DNA of 64,000 nt from Desulfobulbus rhabdoformis (GCF_016919065.1 NZ_JAFFQA010000009.1:1-64000), one strand, 5' to 3'; positions 26,580 through 35,621 are shown, counted from the stretch's first letter. Numbers and translations are program-made. Notes: generated from the sequence alone by a model not told the origin.

Positions 26580-28811
26580 ACTCGTTAACGAACGGTAAAT
26601 CTCTGACATCCGCGCAGGCAACTGCTTGATCTTATCTATAAATATATAATTCACCTCACCATACATATGGTCCATGTATTCGTGAGCCTGCCGATCGATG
26701 GTGATACAGAAGGGATGAATCCCTTGAGCCTTGGCCTCGAGCAACGCATGCCGCGTGTCCTCAATGGCGTAGTCCCCTTTGTAATCATCGTAATCTTCAG
26801 GTTTTCCATCAGAAAGGACGATCAGCAGTCGCACTTTGGCCTCAACCGTGGAAAAAAGCGAGGTCATGTGGCGAATTGCCGGCGCCATACGTGTGTACTC
26901 ACGAGGGCCGATTGCACTGATACGCTCCCGTACGGTCTGTGAATACCGCTCGTCCATGCGCTTGACGGGGAAGACTTCACAGCGCAGCCGCCGCATCCCT
27001 GAAAATCCATAAATGCCATAACGATCATTGAGCACCTCCATGGCCTCACAGATCAACACCAACGCCTCTTTGATCGATTGTCCCACCCATCCTGCGGTGG
27101 AGTTGGACATATCCACCAGAAAGTAGACTGCTATATCCCTTTGCTCTCTCGCCAGGCGTATAAAGAGCCGATCTGAACCATGGCGGCCCGCCTGCATATC
27201 CGACATGGATTCAACCACCGCGTCAAAATCAATGTCGCTGCCTTCCCGTTGACGCCGGACAAAGCGTTCACTTGTCTGGAGACGTTCAAACTGATGCCGC
27301 AGGCGACGAATATGCCCGCGGTATTGCGTAAGCGTCTTTTCCATAAAGGTATTTTTGACCGGTGTGACCTCCTTTTCCCGAACCACACACCAGTTTTTGC
27401 GAAACCCTTTACGGCGAAAATCCCACTCATCATAGACAATGGGCTCGAAATGTTCCGGCTCTCCACCACGTCCCCCCTGCCCTTCTTTGGCAAAGACCTG
27501 ACCACCGCTGCCTTCGTTGGCATTGACTGTATTTTCCGTGGTCGCACTCTGGCCTGGTTCTGTGGTTTGAGAATTTTTTTCCTCAGGCAGTGCCGATTCC
27601 AAATTCATCTGCGAATGCATAAACGGCGGCAACTGTTCAAGAGCTGTCTCGATATCAATGATCATAGCGGCATCTTGGCCCTGTTGCTGGCCGCCATTGG
27701 CTGGTTGTTGCTCCTTGGGAGTCTGTTGCAGTACAGGTGGCAGATGCGCCGACTGCATCATACGCAACTCTTTATCCATCTTGGCGCGTAGGCCAAGGTT
27801 ACGCATCTCCTGCAACCGTAACTTCCCCTGAAAAACAAGTGGTTTGGTGTTCTCAAAATTTTCATGGACATCGACAAGCGGCATCAATTCACGGACCGCA
27901 TCCAGGCTGCCGCTGTTATCCTTGGCTGATTCTACAACAGTTGCAACAAGCTGACGGGCGGTATCATCGACCACTGACGTCCCCTCATCAAGCCAATGAT
28001 TATGCAGCAGGCCATCCTGCAAACGGGAAAGAAGAGAGGAAGAGTCCGCCTCATCTTGCATGAGCTGATCCAACAGCGGAGCAGCCTGGCGCATCAAGCC
28101 GGGGAGTTCCTCGCGGAGGTACTGCAGAATGCGCGCGGTTTCAAAAAAATGAAACAGACATCGGGCATTGGCAGGACTGTCAAATTCGGAAAAGAAGCAG
28201 TCCAGCGGATGCGCCTGCTTCTTTTTGAGGGGCAGGTGGGCAGGTGCCTCAAACGTGCCGCCATCAAGACAGGCCCATTGAAAACTCGCCATGAGCTTAT
28301 ACAAAAGAAAATTAGAATCCTGCTCAGAAAAGACTCCTATTTCGCCGGGAAGAAACAGGGACTCGCCATCGGTTGAGGGCATATCCGCTGTTATAAGCGT
28401 CAGTTCCCTGCCTGCAAGGCCGTTGACATAGGGCTGCAGACGTCCCCGCACATCAACCAGGCGAAGACCGCCTTCCCCTCGTCGATAACAGGCAAACTGC
28501 TGCTCCACGTTTTCCATGAAGTGCTGCGCTGCGCGCAATCCACCAGTCTCGTAACGATCGAGCAAGCTATGCACCCAGAGGGAAAGTTCATCTGTATCCA
28601 GACAACAGAGCGCAGGACCGGCTGCATGCAGGTAGGCAAAACAAAGAGAATGGGACACCGGCCATATAGCTGGAATCTGAGAAAAAATATCGTCTACGTA
28701 TTCGGCTTCATCGCTGGCAAGGGGACCAAGCGCCTCTTCCACATCCCATTCGTTGGGAATGGAAGGCGCTACTATCTCAAAAAACCGTTCTTTGAGTACT
28801 TCCAATTCCAT
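26577..28811 (-). CDS. CbbO/NorD-type von Willebrand factor A domain protein
   Basis: A 744-residue cytoplasmic protein of the CbbO/NorD/NirQ-partner family. These proteins work with a CbbQ-type AAA+ motor to remodel or insert metal into a target enzyme such as Rubisco or nitric oxide reductase. The N-terminal ~450 residues are helical; residues about 370-450 are a Gln/Glu/Gly-rich linker. The C-terminal vWA domain (about 560-744) has an intact MIDAS motif DMSNS near 571 and the later GPREYTRMAPAIRH segment. The upstream neighbour, 19 bp away, is the matching AAA+ ATPase. No Rubisco, nor or nir structural gene lies in the window, so the client is unknown. Confidence 0.87.
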   Translation of the reverse strand: MELEVLKERFFEIVAPSIPNEWDVEEALGPLASDEAEYVDDIFSQIPAIWPVSHSLCFAYLHAAGPALCCLDTDELSLWVHSLLDRYETGGLRAAQHFMENVEQQFACYRRGEGGLRLVDVRGRLQPYVNGLAGRELTLITADMPSTDGESLFLPGEIGVFSEQDSNFLLYKLMASFQWACLDGGTFEAPAHLPLKKKQAHPLDCFFSEFDSPANARCLFHFFETARILQYLREELPGLMRQAAPLLDQLMQDEADSSSLLSRLQDGLLHNHWLDEGTSVVDDTARQLVATVVESAKDNSGSLDAVRELMPLVDVHENFENTKPLVFQGKLRLQEMRNLGLRAKMDKELRMMQSAHLPPVLQQTPKEQQPANGGQQQGQDAAMIIDIETALEQLPPFMHSQMNLESALPEEKNSQTTEPGQSATTENTVNANEGSGGQVFAKEGQGGRGGEPEHFEPIVYDEWDFRRKGFRKNWCVVREKEVTPVKNTFMEKTLTQYRGHIRRLRHQFERLQTSERFVRRQREGSDIDFDAVVESMSDMQAGRHGSDRLFIRLAREQRDIAVYFLVDMSNSTAGWVGQSIKEALVLICEAMEVLNDRYGIYGFSGMRRLRCEVFPVKRMDERYSQTVRERISAIGPREYTRMAPAIRHMTSLFSTVEAKVRLLIVLSDGKPEDYDDYKGDYAIEDTRHALLEAKAQGIHPFCITIDRQAHEYMDHMYGEVNYIFIDKIKQLPARMSEIYRSLTS

Positions 28812-28830
28812 AGCCGTCTCTCGTGCTGGG

Positions 28831-29643
28831 TTAGAAGAGCGAACTGATCATTTCGTCCATGGCCGCAAGCAACTCTTTATCGTCGGTAAGGGCCTCGCTT
28901 ATGGCAGCCCGGCAGGCTGTTTTGACTGAAATACCACGGCCGATAAGCTTTCCGGTCTGGATCAGAAGCCGGGTCGAGGCCCCTTCTGGCAGCCCCGAGT
29001 CTTTCAGCCCTCGGGTCATTCCCGCCAGCTTGACCAGTGATTTGGCCAGCGAGGCGTCAACACCGGCTTCTGTACAGACAATCTCCGCTTCCATGTCTGC
29101 TTCAGGATAATCAAAGCTCAGGGCAACAAAACGCTGCCGGGTGGATGCTTTCAAATCTTTGAGCACACTTTGGTATCCAGGGTTGTAGGAGACGGCCAGC
29201 ATAAATTCATTGGGTGCGGTAAGTAACTCACCCCTCTTTTCAATGGGAAGCTGACGCCTGTCATCTGCAAGGGGATGAATGACCACAGTGGTGTCTTTCC
29301 GCGCCTCCACCACCTCATCAAGGTAACAGATGGCTCCGGCACGCACCGCCATGGTCAGGGGACCGTCTGTCCAGACAGCCTCTCCGGAACGAATCAGATA
29401 CCGCCCAACAAGATCGGAGGTCGAAAGATCGTCATGGCAGGACACGGTCACCAGTGGCCGTTTCAGGTACCAGGCCAGATACTCCATAAATCGGGTTTTA
29501 CCGCAACCGGTAGGGCCTTTGAGCAACAAAGGGGAACCATCTGCGTAGGCCGCCTCGGCAACGGCCAGTTCGTCACCCGTGGCCAGATAATAGGGCTCTG
29601 TTTCGATTCTATATTCATCAATGCGCAACTGTTGTCCTGACAT
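28831..29643 (-). CDS. CbbQ/NirQ/NorQ-type AAA+ ATPase
   Basis: A 270-residue MoxR-clade AAA+ ATPase. Walker A is GPTGCGKTRFMEYLAWYL (about residues 41-58), Walker B is AICYLDEVVEA (about 107-117), with sensor-1 in MLAVSYNPGY and an arginine-finger region after KASTRQRFVAL. The C-terminal CbbQ extension, ending MDEMISSLF, is present. It is the motor partner of the CbbO-like protein immediately downstream. Together they would form the hexameric ATPase plus vWA adaptor known from CbbQO Rubisco activase and NorQD. The ATG overlaps no other gene; a repeat copy lies upstream. Confidence 0.9.
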   Translation of the reverse strand: MSGQQLRIDEYRIETEPYYLATGDELAVAEAAYADGSPLLLKGPTGCGKTRFMEYLAWYLKRPLVTVSCHDDLSTSDLVGRYLIRSGEAVWTDGPLTMAVRAGAICYLDEVVEARKDTTVVIHPLADDRRQLPIEKRGELLTAPNEFMLAVSYNPGYQSVLKDLKASTRQRFVALSFDYPEADMEAEIVCTEAGVDASLAKSLVKLAGMTRGLKDSGLPEGASTRLLIQTGKLIGRGISVKTACRAAISEALTDDKELLAAMDEMISSLF

Positions 29644-29674
29644 CAGTTCCTCCGAGTAATATGAGTTGAGTATG

Positions 29675-29793
29675 ACCTGAATCTGTGACGGCGGGTGGCT
29701 TACAGAACAACGTATTCACCTCAGTCAGTGAAAATTTTTGAGAAAATTATATTGTGTTCAGCCTCACCCAATGAATGCTCACGAATCTAAGGT
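29675..29793. repeat. CCTGAATCCGTGA-type repeat, copy 2
   Basis: A 119-bp relative of the 23131-23350 repeat. It begins ACCTGAATCTGTGACGGCGG, followed by GTGG and GAACAACG, and ends AATGAATGCTCACGAATC. It is about 100 bp shorter than copy 1 in the centre. It lies in the leader region of the minus-strand CbbQ gene, so it may also carry that gene's promoter. Confidence 0.65.
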
Positions 29794-29961
29794 ATGAGGC
29801 AACCATAAGAACAGCTCTCAAAATTGACAAGCATAGTTTTCCCGGCAATTTCATTTGGTTATTGCGCAATGTCCAGGCCATGAGTACATTGAAGCTCAGG
29901 TGGCGGTGCCCGGATTGCCTGCTCCGCTTAACGTCCTTTCTAGGCAAACACCCCAAATTCC

Positions 29962-30813
29962 ATGTGTATTGACCTGCATACCCACTCTGTCTATTCCGAT
30001 GGCAGTTCAACACCAACGGAACTGATAGAACTTGCTGCCCAAAACGGTCTCAAAGGGTTGGCACTCACTGACCACGATACCGTTGAGGGGGTTCCGGAAC
30101 TTGTCCGGCTTGGCAAAGAGGCAGGGATTCCCATTATAACAGGGGTAGAGATTTCCACCACCTTACGAGAACATACGCTCCACATGCTGGGATACGGCAT
30201 TGATCCTACGGATCCGAGTCTGCTTGCCTGGCTCCGCCCTCTGCAGGAAGGTCGCGACAAGCGCAACAACGCAATTCTTGCAAAACTACAAAACCTGGGC
30301 ATTGAGATCAGTGCCGCTGAGGTGGAGCGCATCTCCGGCTGCGGCCAGACTGGACGACCGCATATCGCCAGGTACCTGGTGGAGAATGGCGTGGTTGAAT
30401 CCTTCGAGGCTGCCTTCCGTCAGTTTCTTGGCCGCAACAAACCCGCCTGGGCAAGTCGTTTTTCCTACCCTGCAGCGGAGGCCATCTCCATGATCCACCG
30501 CTGTGGCGGGGTGGCGGTGCTGGCCCATCCAGGGCACATTGACAAACAGATGCGCAAACAACCGGCCATCATTCGTGAACTCGTTTTACGCGGACTTGAC
30601 GGCCTGGAGTTGTACTATCCCACGCATAGTCGTAAAATGAAAAAAAAGCTGCGGGCTCTGGTACAGGAACTGGGCTTACTTGCCACAGGTGGCAGTGATT
30701 TTCACGGACAGACCCGGCCAACCCATCGGTTGGCTGGAACAAGCCATGAATTCTGCCCCCCCTGCTCTATCCTGAAAGAGATCAAAGAACGCCAGCACGC
30801 CCTCAATCGGTAA
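29962..30813 (+). CDS. PHP-domain phosphoesterase (RNase AM/nucleoside bisphosphatase type)
   Basis: A 283-residue PHP hydrolase of the TrpH/YciV family, whose characterised members remove 3'-phosphates from nucleoside bisphosphates or trim short RNAs 5'-3'. The metal-binding motifs are visible: DLHTHSVYSDG at residues 4-14, LTDHDTVEG near 36, ITGVEIS near 60, a His pair around HTLHMLG, AVLAHPGH near 185 and GSDFHG near 248. Length is typical. No ribosome-binding site is obvious before ATG 29962. The next gene, a sigma-54 activator, starts 22 bp downstream, so they probably share a transcript. Confidence 0.88.
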   Translation: MCIDLHTHSVYSDGSSTPTELIELAAQNGLKGLALTDHDTVEGVPELVRLGKEAGIPIITGVEISTTLREHTLHMLGYGIDPTDPSLLAWLRPLQEGRDKRNNAILAKLQNLGIEISAAEVERISGCGQTGRPHIARYLVENGVVESFEAAFRQFLGRNKPAWASRFSYPAAEAISMIHRCGGVAVLAHPGHIDKQMRKQPAIIRELVLRGLDGLELYYPTHSRKMKKKLRALVQELGLLATGGSDFHGQTRPTHRLAGTSHEFCPPCSILKEIKERQHALNR

Positions 30814-30835
30814 ACTCTCATTCGGACCATACGCC

Positions 30836-32224
30836 ATGCATACCATTCTCATTGTTGACGACGAACCTAATTATCAAATCGTTCTCGCTGAGCTCTTAAA
30901 GGACGAGGGATACGAGGTTTTCACCGCCGACAGCGGCAAGGCCGGGTTACCCACCGTCTACTCCACTGACCTGGATCTGGTTATCTCCGACATGAAGATG
31001 CCCGGAATGGATGGTATCGAGTTTCTGGCAAAGATCAAGGAATTCAACCGAGAGCTTCCCGTTATCCTTATCACCGCCTACGCTGAGGTGGAAAAGGCGG
31101 TGGAGGCCATGCGGCTTGGCGCCTTTACCTATCTGGCGAAGCCTTTTTCCAATCAACAGCTCCTGGCAAGCGTGACCAAGGCGGTGGAGCATTATGGATT
31201 GGTGCGGGAAATACGGCGCCTGCGGGCAGAGGCCACGCCGAAATCCGGTTTTGGCGGCATGATCGGCAAAAGCCCATCCATGCGCGCGGTCTACCAGCTC
31301 ATTGAAAAGGTATCGCCAACCCCCTCCTCGGTGCTGATCACCGGAGAATCCGGGACCGGCAAAGAACTGGTTGCCCGGGCTATTCACAATCTCAGCCCCC
31401 GCAAAGACGCGCCTTTTATATCGGTCAACTGCGCTGCCCTCTCCGAGCACCTTTTGGAGAGCGAACTCTTTGGTCATGAAAAAGGGGCATTTACCGATGC
31501 GGTGGTCATGCGCAAGGGTCGTTTTGAACTGGCTGATACCGGCACCCTTTTCCTTGATGAAATAGGTGAAATGCCCCAGCAGCTCCAGGCCAAATTACTG
31601 CGGGTGCTCCAGGATAAAAGTTTTGAACGGGTGGGCGGCACGGTCACCCAGAATGTGGATGTGCGCATTCTGGCCGCAACCAATAAGGATCTCAAGGATG
31701 AGGTAGACAAGGGGCATTTTCGAGAAGACCTCTACTACCGGCTCAATGTGATTCATATTCACCTGACGCCGCTCCGGGAACGGGTGGATGATATCCCTCC
31801 GCTTGTCACCCATTTTATTGAGAAAAACAGCAAAACCCTGGGAAAGGAATTCGACATCTCCCCCGAGGCCCTGCGTCTTCTGGTCAGCCTGCCCTGGGAG
31901 GGCAATGTGCGCGAACTGGAAAACACCATCGAACGGGCTGCGATTCTCTGCAACGGTGATCGCATCGAACCAGAGGACGTGCAACCCGACTCCAGTGAAT
32001 TAATCACCGCCCAGGAGTGGTCAACCGGACTGGAGCTGAGTCAGTTCATTCCCGATAATCTCAGCCTTGCCGAGGTGTTAAACGGCATTGAAGAGAAGCT
32101 GGTGCGCAAAGCCCTGGACGATAATTTCTATGTCCAGGCACGGGCTGCGGAACAGCTGGGCATCACCAAGAGCCTGCTCCAATACAAGATGAAAAAGTAT
32201 AATTTGCAACGACGTAAAAAATAA
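30836..32224 (+). CDS. NtrC/AtoC-type response regulator with GAFTDA loop
   Basis: A 462-residue sigma-54 activator. The receiver domain has VDDEPN, the phosphoacceptor in LVISDMKMPG (near residue 53) and LAKPF. The AAA+ domain (about 140-370) has Walker A GESGTGKE and Walker B GTLFLDEIGE. The sigma-54-contacting loop is GAFTDA (near 218) instead of GAFTGA, a natural variant. The C-terminal Fis-type helix-turn-helix is ARAAEQLGITKSLLQYKMKK. It follows the PHP gene by 22 bp with no kinase adjacent, so its partner is unassigned; no sigma-54 promoter is seen close to it. Confidence 0.93.
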   Translation: MHTILIVDDEPNYQIVLAELLKDEGYEVFTADSGKAGLPTVYSTDLDLVISDMKMPGMDGIEFLAKIKEFNRELPVILITAYAEVEKAVEAMRLGAFTYLAKPFSNQQLLASVTKAVEHYGLVREIRRLRAEATPKSGFGGMIGKSPSMRAVYQLIEKVSPTPSSVLITGESGTGKELVARAIHNLSPRKDAPFISVNCAALSEHLLESELFGHEKGAFTDAVVMRKGRFELADTGTLFLDEIGEMPQQLQAKLLRVLQDKSFERVGGTVTQNVDVRILAATNKDLKDEVDKGHFREDLYYRLNVIHIHLTPLRERVDDIPPLVTHFIEKNSKTLGKEFDISPEALRLLVSLPWEGNVRELENTIERAAILCNGDRIEPEDVQPDSSELITAQEWSTGLELSQFIPDNLSLAEVLNGIEEKLVRKALDDNFYVQARAAEQLGITKSLLQYKMKKYNLQRRKK

Positions 32225-32368
32225 ATTTTGACCTGATTCCGTCCCCCCGCGGTGGCGGACTCAGTTGTTTACTCCCGGATCAAAAAGCAAAGCCATTTAC
32301 TGCCCTGATCCAGGCTTGCTCTTCGACGCATTCCCTCATCTCTTGGAAAGAGGAGGTTTCTTTTTTCC

Positions 32369-34138
32369 GTGCGACGAAAACAAAACATCAGCACCCTCCT
32401 GTATCCCCTACTCATTGCCATCCTCATCGGTGCGCTCGCGGGTCTGGGGGCTGTCTTTTTTCGTTGGCTGATCCACCAGTTACTCCTCTTCTTCGACTGG
32501 ATCCTTTTGTTCTTTCAGCATGCCCAATCCTCTCCCTGGTGGTATCGGCTTTTGCTTCCCACCTCCATAGGCCTGCTGCTCGGTCCCATCATTGTTTTTT
32601 TTGCTCCTGAAACTCGCGGCCCAGGTGTTCCCGAAGTGATCGAAGCGCTCTCCCTGCGAGGTGGCCAGATTCGCCACCGGGTGACGCTTTTTAAAACCGG
32701 GGCCACCGCCCTGTTCATAGCGTCTGGTGCCTCGGTGGGACGCGAAGGGCCCATTGTCCAGATTGGTGCCTCCCTTGGCTCCAGCCTCGCCCAACTGTTG
32801 AAACTCGACCGGGACAAGCTGCGCATGGCCGTTGCCTGTGGGGCCGCGGCAGGAATTGCCGCCACCTTTCAGGCCCCCATGGCCGGGACCCTCTTTGTTG
32901 CTGAAATTATCCTTCGGGAAATTGAGGCGGTGGCCCTAAGCAGCCTGGTTATAGCTGCGGTCACCGGGACCCTGGTCAGCCGCGCCTGCTGGCAGGGTGC
33001 AGCGGTGTTTCACATTCCCGCCTTCAGCATGCAGCATCCGGCTGATCTGCTTTTATACCTGGCAATGGGCCTCTGTTGTGGGCTTTTGGGCCTGCTGCTC
33101 ATGAGTCTTGTCTTTGGCCTGCCGCGGTTGCTTGAAAAATCCCCTTTGCCCCGATGGGCCATGCCCGGCTTTGGGGGCCTGGTTGTCGGTTTGCTCGGAC
33201 TTTTCTGCCCGCAGGCGTTGGGCCTGGGCTACGACAGCATCAACCAGGCACTGACCAATCAGTTACCGCTGGCATTGGCGTTGTGGCTGGTGCTTCTCAA
33301 GACCTTGACCACGGGGGTTTCATTAGGCTCAGGAATGAGCGGTGGTATCTTTGCCCCCTCTCTCTTTCTTGGCGCCATGGTCGGAACAGTCTTTGGCAAC
33401 ATTGCCCAGGTCCTGTGGCCGGCCACGCATCCCCTGACCGCTCACTTCAGTTTAATTGGTATGGGAGCACTTGTCAGTGGCACCACGCTTGCCCCGATAA
33501 CGGCCATACTCACCATCTTTGAGCTAACCTACAACTATGAGGTCATCGTGCCGCTGATGGTCGCCTGTATTCCCAGTGTGCTGGTTGTCCAGCTGCTGCA
33601 TGGCTACTCGGTCTATGAGACAAATCTGCTTGGTCGGGGAATTAATATCGTGCGCGGCCACGATGTGAACCGATTACGCAATATGTTGGTCAAAGACTAT
33701 ATGTGTCGGGAATATGAGTCGGTCGACGAAAGTCTCCCGCTGGGAAGATTAGCGGAGCAGATGGCGGCGAGTTCTTTCCCTCATTTTGTGGTGCTCAATC
33801 ACCAGGGGCAACTCTCCGGTGTTATTGCACTGCGAGACCTGCGTAGCCTGATGAGCCGCAATCCACCCGGTGAAATCAGCTGGACCTCTCCGACCTCACG
33901 TCTGATGCAGCAAAAGGTTATCACTGTGAGTGAGACTGACAGTTTAGAAAACGCGTTTGATCTGTTTGCCCGCCATACCATTTCTTTTGTCCCGGTCAGG
34001 TCCAGGCAGGAGTCGGGAATCATTGTCGGGATTCTGAAAAAATCCGATCTGGTAGCAGCCTATGACCAGCAGATCCTCAAGGACCGGATTCTGCCGTCTC
34101 GCTCCTGGTTTATCCCGATGCACAAACAAAAACCGTGA
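32369..34138 (+). CDS. CLC-family anion channel/transporter with CBS domains
   Basis: A 589-residue protein: about 18 membrane helices (residues 10-430) and two CBS domains (about 450-575). CLC signatures are RGPGVPEV (83-90), GREGPIVQIGAS (124-135) with the gating glutamate E126, and GSGMSGGIFAPSLFLGA. The first filter motif has Pro85 where E. coli ClcA has Ser107; in plant CLC-a a Pro here favours nitrate. The position matching the internal proton glutamate (E203 of ClcA) appears to be Ile180 (LFVAEII), suggesting altered proton coupling. The start is GTG 32369, 12 bases after AGGAGG. It stands 144 bp after the response regulator. Confidence 0.92.
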   Translation: MRRKQNISTLLYPLLIAILIGALAGLGAVFFRWLIHQLLLFFDWILLFFQHAQSSPWWYRLLLPTSIGLLLGPIIVFFAPETRGPGVPEVIEALSLRGGQIRHRVTLFKTGATALFIASGASVGREGPIVQIGASLGSSLAQLLKLDRDKLRMAVACGAAAGIAATFQAPMAGTLFVAEIILREIEAVALSSLVIAAVTGTLVSRACWQGAAVFHIPAFSMQHPADLLLYLAMGLCCGLLGLLLMSLVFGLPRLLEKSPLPRWAMPGFGGLVVGLLGLFCPQALGLGYDSINQALTNQLPLALALWLVLLKTLTTGVSLGSGMSGGIFAPSLFLGAMVGTVFGNIAQVLWPATHPLTAHFSLIGMGALVSGTTLAPITAILTIFELTYNYEVIVPLMVACIPSVLVVQLLHGYSVYETNLLGRGINIVRGHDVNRLRNMLVKDYMCREYESVDESLPLGRLAEQMAASSFPHFVVLNHQGQLSGVIALRDLRSLMSRNPPGEISWTSPTSRLMQQKVITVSETDSLENAFDLFARHTISFVPVRSRQESGIIVGILKKSDLVAAYDQQILKDRILPSRSWFIPMHKQKP

Positions 34139-34215
34139 CATCTGTTACGCATTCAGGAATACGATCTGGCTTAAGGTAAAAAGACACCGTTCCTGCCGCG
34201 TATGATATGAACTGG

Positions 34216-34410
34216 TTAGCGCCGATTGAGATTACAGGTTTGAACCTGCTCTAGGACAACGGAGAGGTCTCGGAAAAACAGGGCTGCCGCCGGGTCATCC
34301 GGATTTTTCCCCAACCGTTCTTCATAACGGGCAAAAAGCTGGGTCAGCACCTGGAGGAGTTGATCTTCTTCAAGGTCGCCAAGCAACTCCCAAATATCAG
34401 ATTCATTCAT
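34216..34410 (-). CDS. Small acidic protein coupled to a zinc-ribbon gene
   Basis: A 64-residue helical protein starting MNESDIWELLGDLEEDQLLQ and ending TCNLNRR. It is not a family I can name. The ATG overlaps the stop of the upstream zinc-ribbon gene in the string ATGAATGA, a classic translational-coupling overlap, which strongly supports both being genes. The longer frame from 34533 merely runs antisense-free through the neighbour and lacks a ribosome-binding site. Both lie downstream of folD on the same strand. Confidence 0.65.
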   Translation of the reverse strand: MNESDIWELLGDLEEDQLLQVLTQLFARYEERLGKNPDDPAAALFFRDLSVVLEQVQTCNLNRR

Positions 34411-34591
34411 CGGACGATTCTTGTGCTGGTGGTGAAGAAGAAGAGGGTTCCCCCTCCTCTTCAAGGATATAGCCAATACCGCAGCAGTTGGGGCACTCTT
34501 CCTGAGTGATAAAAAACCGACTCTCTCCGGCAAAGTAGCCTATTTCGCCACTGCCGCCACAGGTTGGACAGACTTTTTTTTCCTCAGCCAT
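34403..34591 (-). CDS. Small DnaJ-type zinc-ribbon protein
   Basis: A 62-residue protein with two DnaJ-like cysteine motifs, CPTCGGSG (near residue 8) and CPNCCGIG (near 33), that would bind one zinc ion. The C-terminal 20 residues are Ser/Glu-rich and disordered. There is no J domain, so it is a free-standing zinc ribbon of unknown function. It starts 22 bp after the folD stop codon (same strand) and its stop overlaps the next small gene. Confidence 0.75.
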   Translation of the reverse strand: MAEEKKVCPTCGGSGEIGYFAGESRFFITQEECPNCCGIGYILEEEGEPSSSSPPAQESSDE

Positions 34592-34613
34592 AGAGCCCTC
34601 CTGGAATGCAGGG

Positions 34614-35501
34614 TTAGATCAGGCCAGCCGCCTGTTTTGCAGCCTGCAGGGTATTTTTCATCAACATGGTGATTGTCATGGGGCCGACGCCACCAGGAAC
34701 AGGAGTGATGGCCTTGACCTTGTCCACCACATCATTAAAGTCGACATCACCTGCCAAGATAGCTTTGCCACTCTCCGCCTGCCCTATACGGTTCACCCCG
34801 ACATCAATGACTACCGCCCCTTCTTTCACCTGATTGCCTTTAATCATTTTCGGCACACCGGCGGCGACGATCAGAATATCGGCACGTTTTGTATGGTAAT
34901 CCATATCTTTGGTCCGGGTATGGCAGATAGTCACGGTGGCGTTACCCGCCTCGCGTTTTTGCAGCATGAGGTTGGCAATGGGCTTACCGACGATGTTGGA
35001 GCGCCCAACCACCACCACTTCGGCACCGGAGGTTTCCGTACCGGAACGTTGCAGGAGTTCCAGGATGCCATGCGGGGTGCAGGGCAGGAAGCAGCGCTCA
35101 CCAAGCATCATTTTACCTACATTAACCGGATGAAAACCATCAACGTCCTTTTCCGGATCGATGGCAAAAAGAACCTTTGCCTCGTTGATATGCTTGGGCA
35201 GGGGCAACTGCACCAGAATTCCGTGGATCGCGGTATTAGCATTATATTCGCCAACAATACGCAGCAACTCTTCCTCAGAGGTGTCCGCTGGCAGGGTTAC
35301 CTGCTCGGAATGAATACCAAGGGCATGGGCGGTTTTATTTTTCGCCGCCACATAGGACTGGGAGGCAGGGTCCTCACCAACAAGGATCGTCACCAACCCG
35401 GGAACCACACCATGCTGGGTCTTCAAGTCGGCAATTTCAGTGGCAAGTTCTTCACGGATGGCCTTGGCGGTTTCAACACCGCTGATAATTTGTGCTGGCA
35501 T
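34614..35501 (-). CDS. folD: Bifunctional methylenetetrahydrofolate dehydrogenase/cyclohydrolase
   Basis: A 295-residue FolD, interconverting 5,10-methylene-, methenyl- and 10-formyl-tetrahydrofolate. Motifs include SQSYVAAKNKTAHALGI (with the catalytic Lys of YxxxK), ILVQLPLPKHI, KDVDGFHP, PCTPHGI, VVVGRSNIVGKP for NADP binding and the C-terminal TPVPGGVGPMTI. Length is typical. I favour ATG 35501; an in-frame GTG at 35510 would add three residues. In a sulfate reducer it could serve both biosynthesis and the Wood-Ljungdahl methyl branch. Confidence 0.97.
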   Translation of the reverse strand: MPAQIISGVETAKAIREELATEIADLKTQHGVVPGLVTILVGEDPASQSYVAAKNKTAHALGIHSEQVTLPADTSEEELLRIVGEYNANTAIHGILVQLPLPKHINEAKVLFAIDPEKDVDGFHPVNVGKMMLGERCFLPCTPHGILELLQRSGTETSGAEVVVVGRSNIVGKPIANLMLQKREAGNATVTICHTRTKDMDYHTKRADILIVAAGVPKMIKGNQVKEGAVVIDVGVNRIGQAESGKAILAGDVDFNDVVDKVKAITPVPGGVGPMTITMLMKNTLQAAKQAAGLI

Positions 35502-35621
35502 AATATTCACTTCAAAAAAAGATGTTTGTAGAGATGAAGAAAAAAATTTCTAAAGTACTGCACGTGCCGAAATTTTCAAGCGCAGATAGTCGACATGAGC
35601 CGACCGGATTCCCTTTATTGA

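Noticed and set aside
29775..29972. 65-residue frame before the PHP gene, including a short CPDC-containing tail
   Set aside because: Starts inside a repeat, no ribosome-binding site, and its end merely overlaps the PHP start codon.
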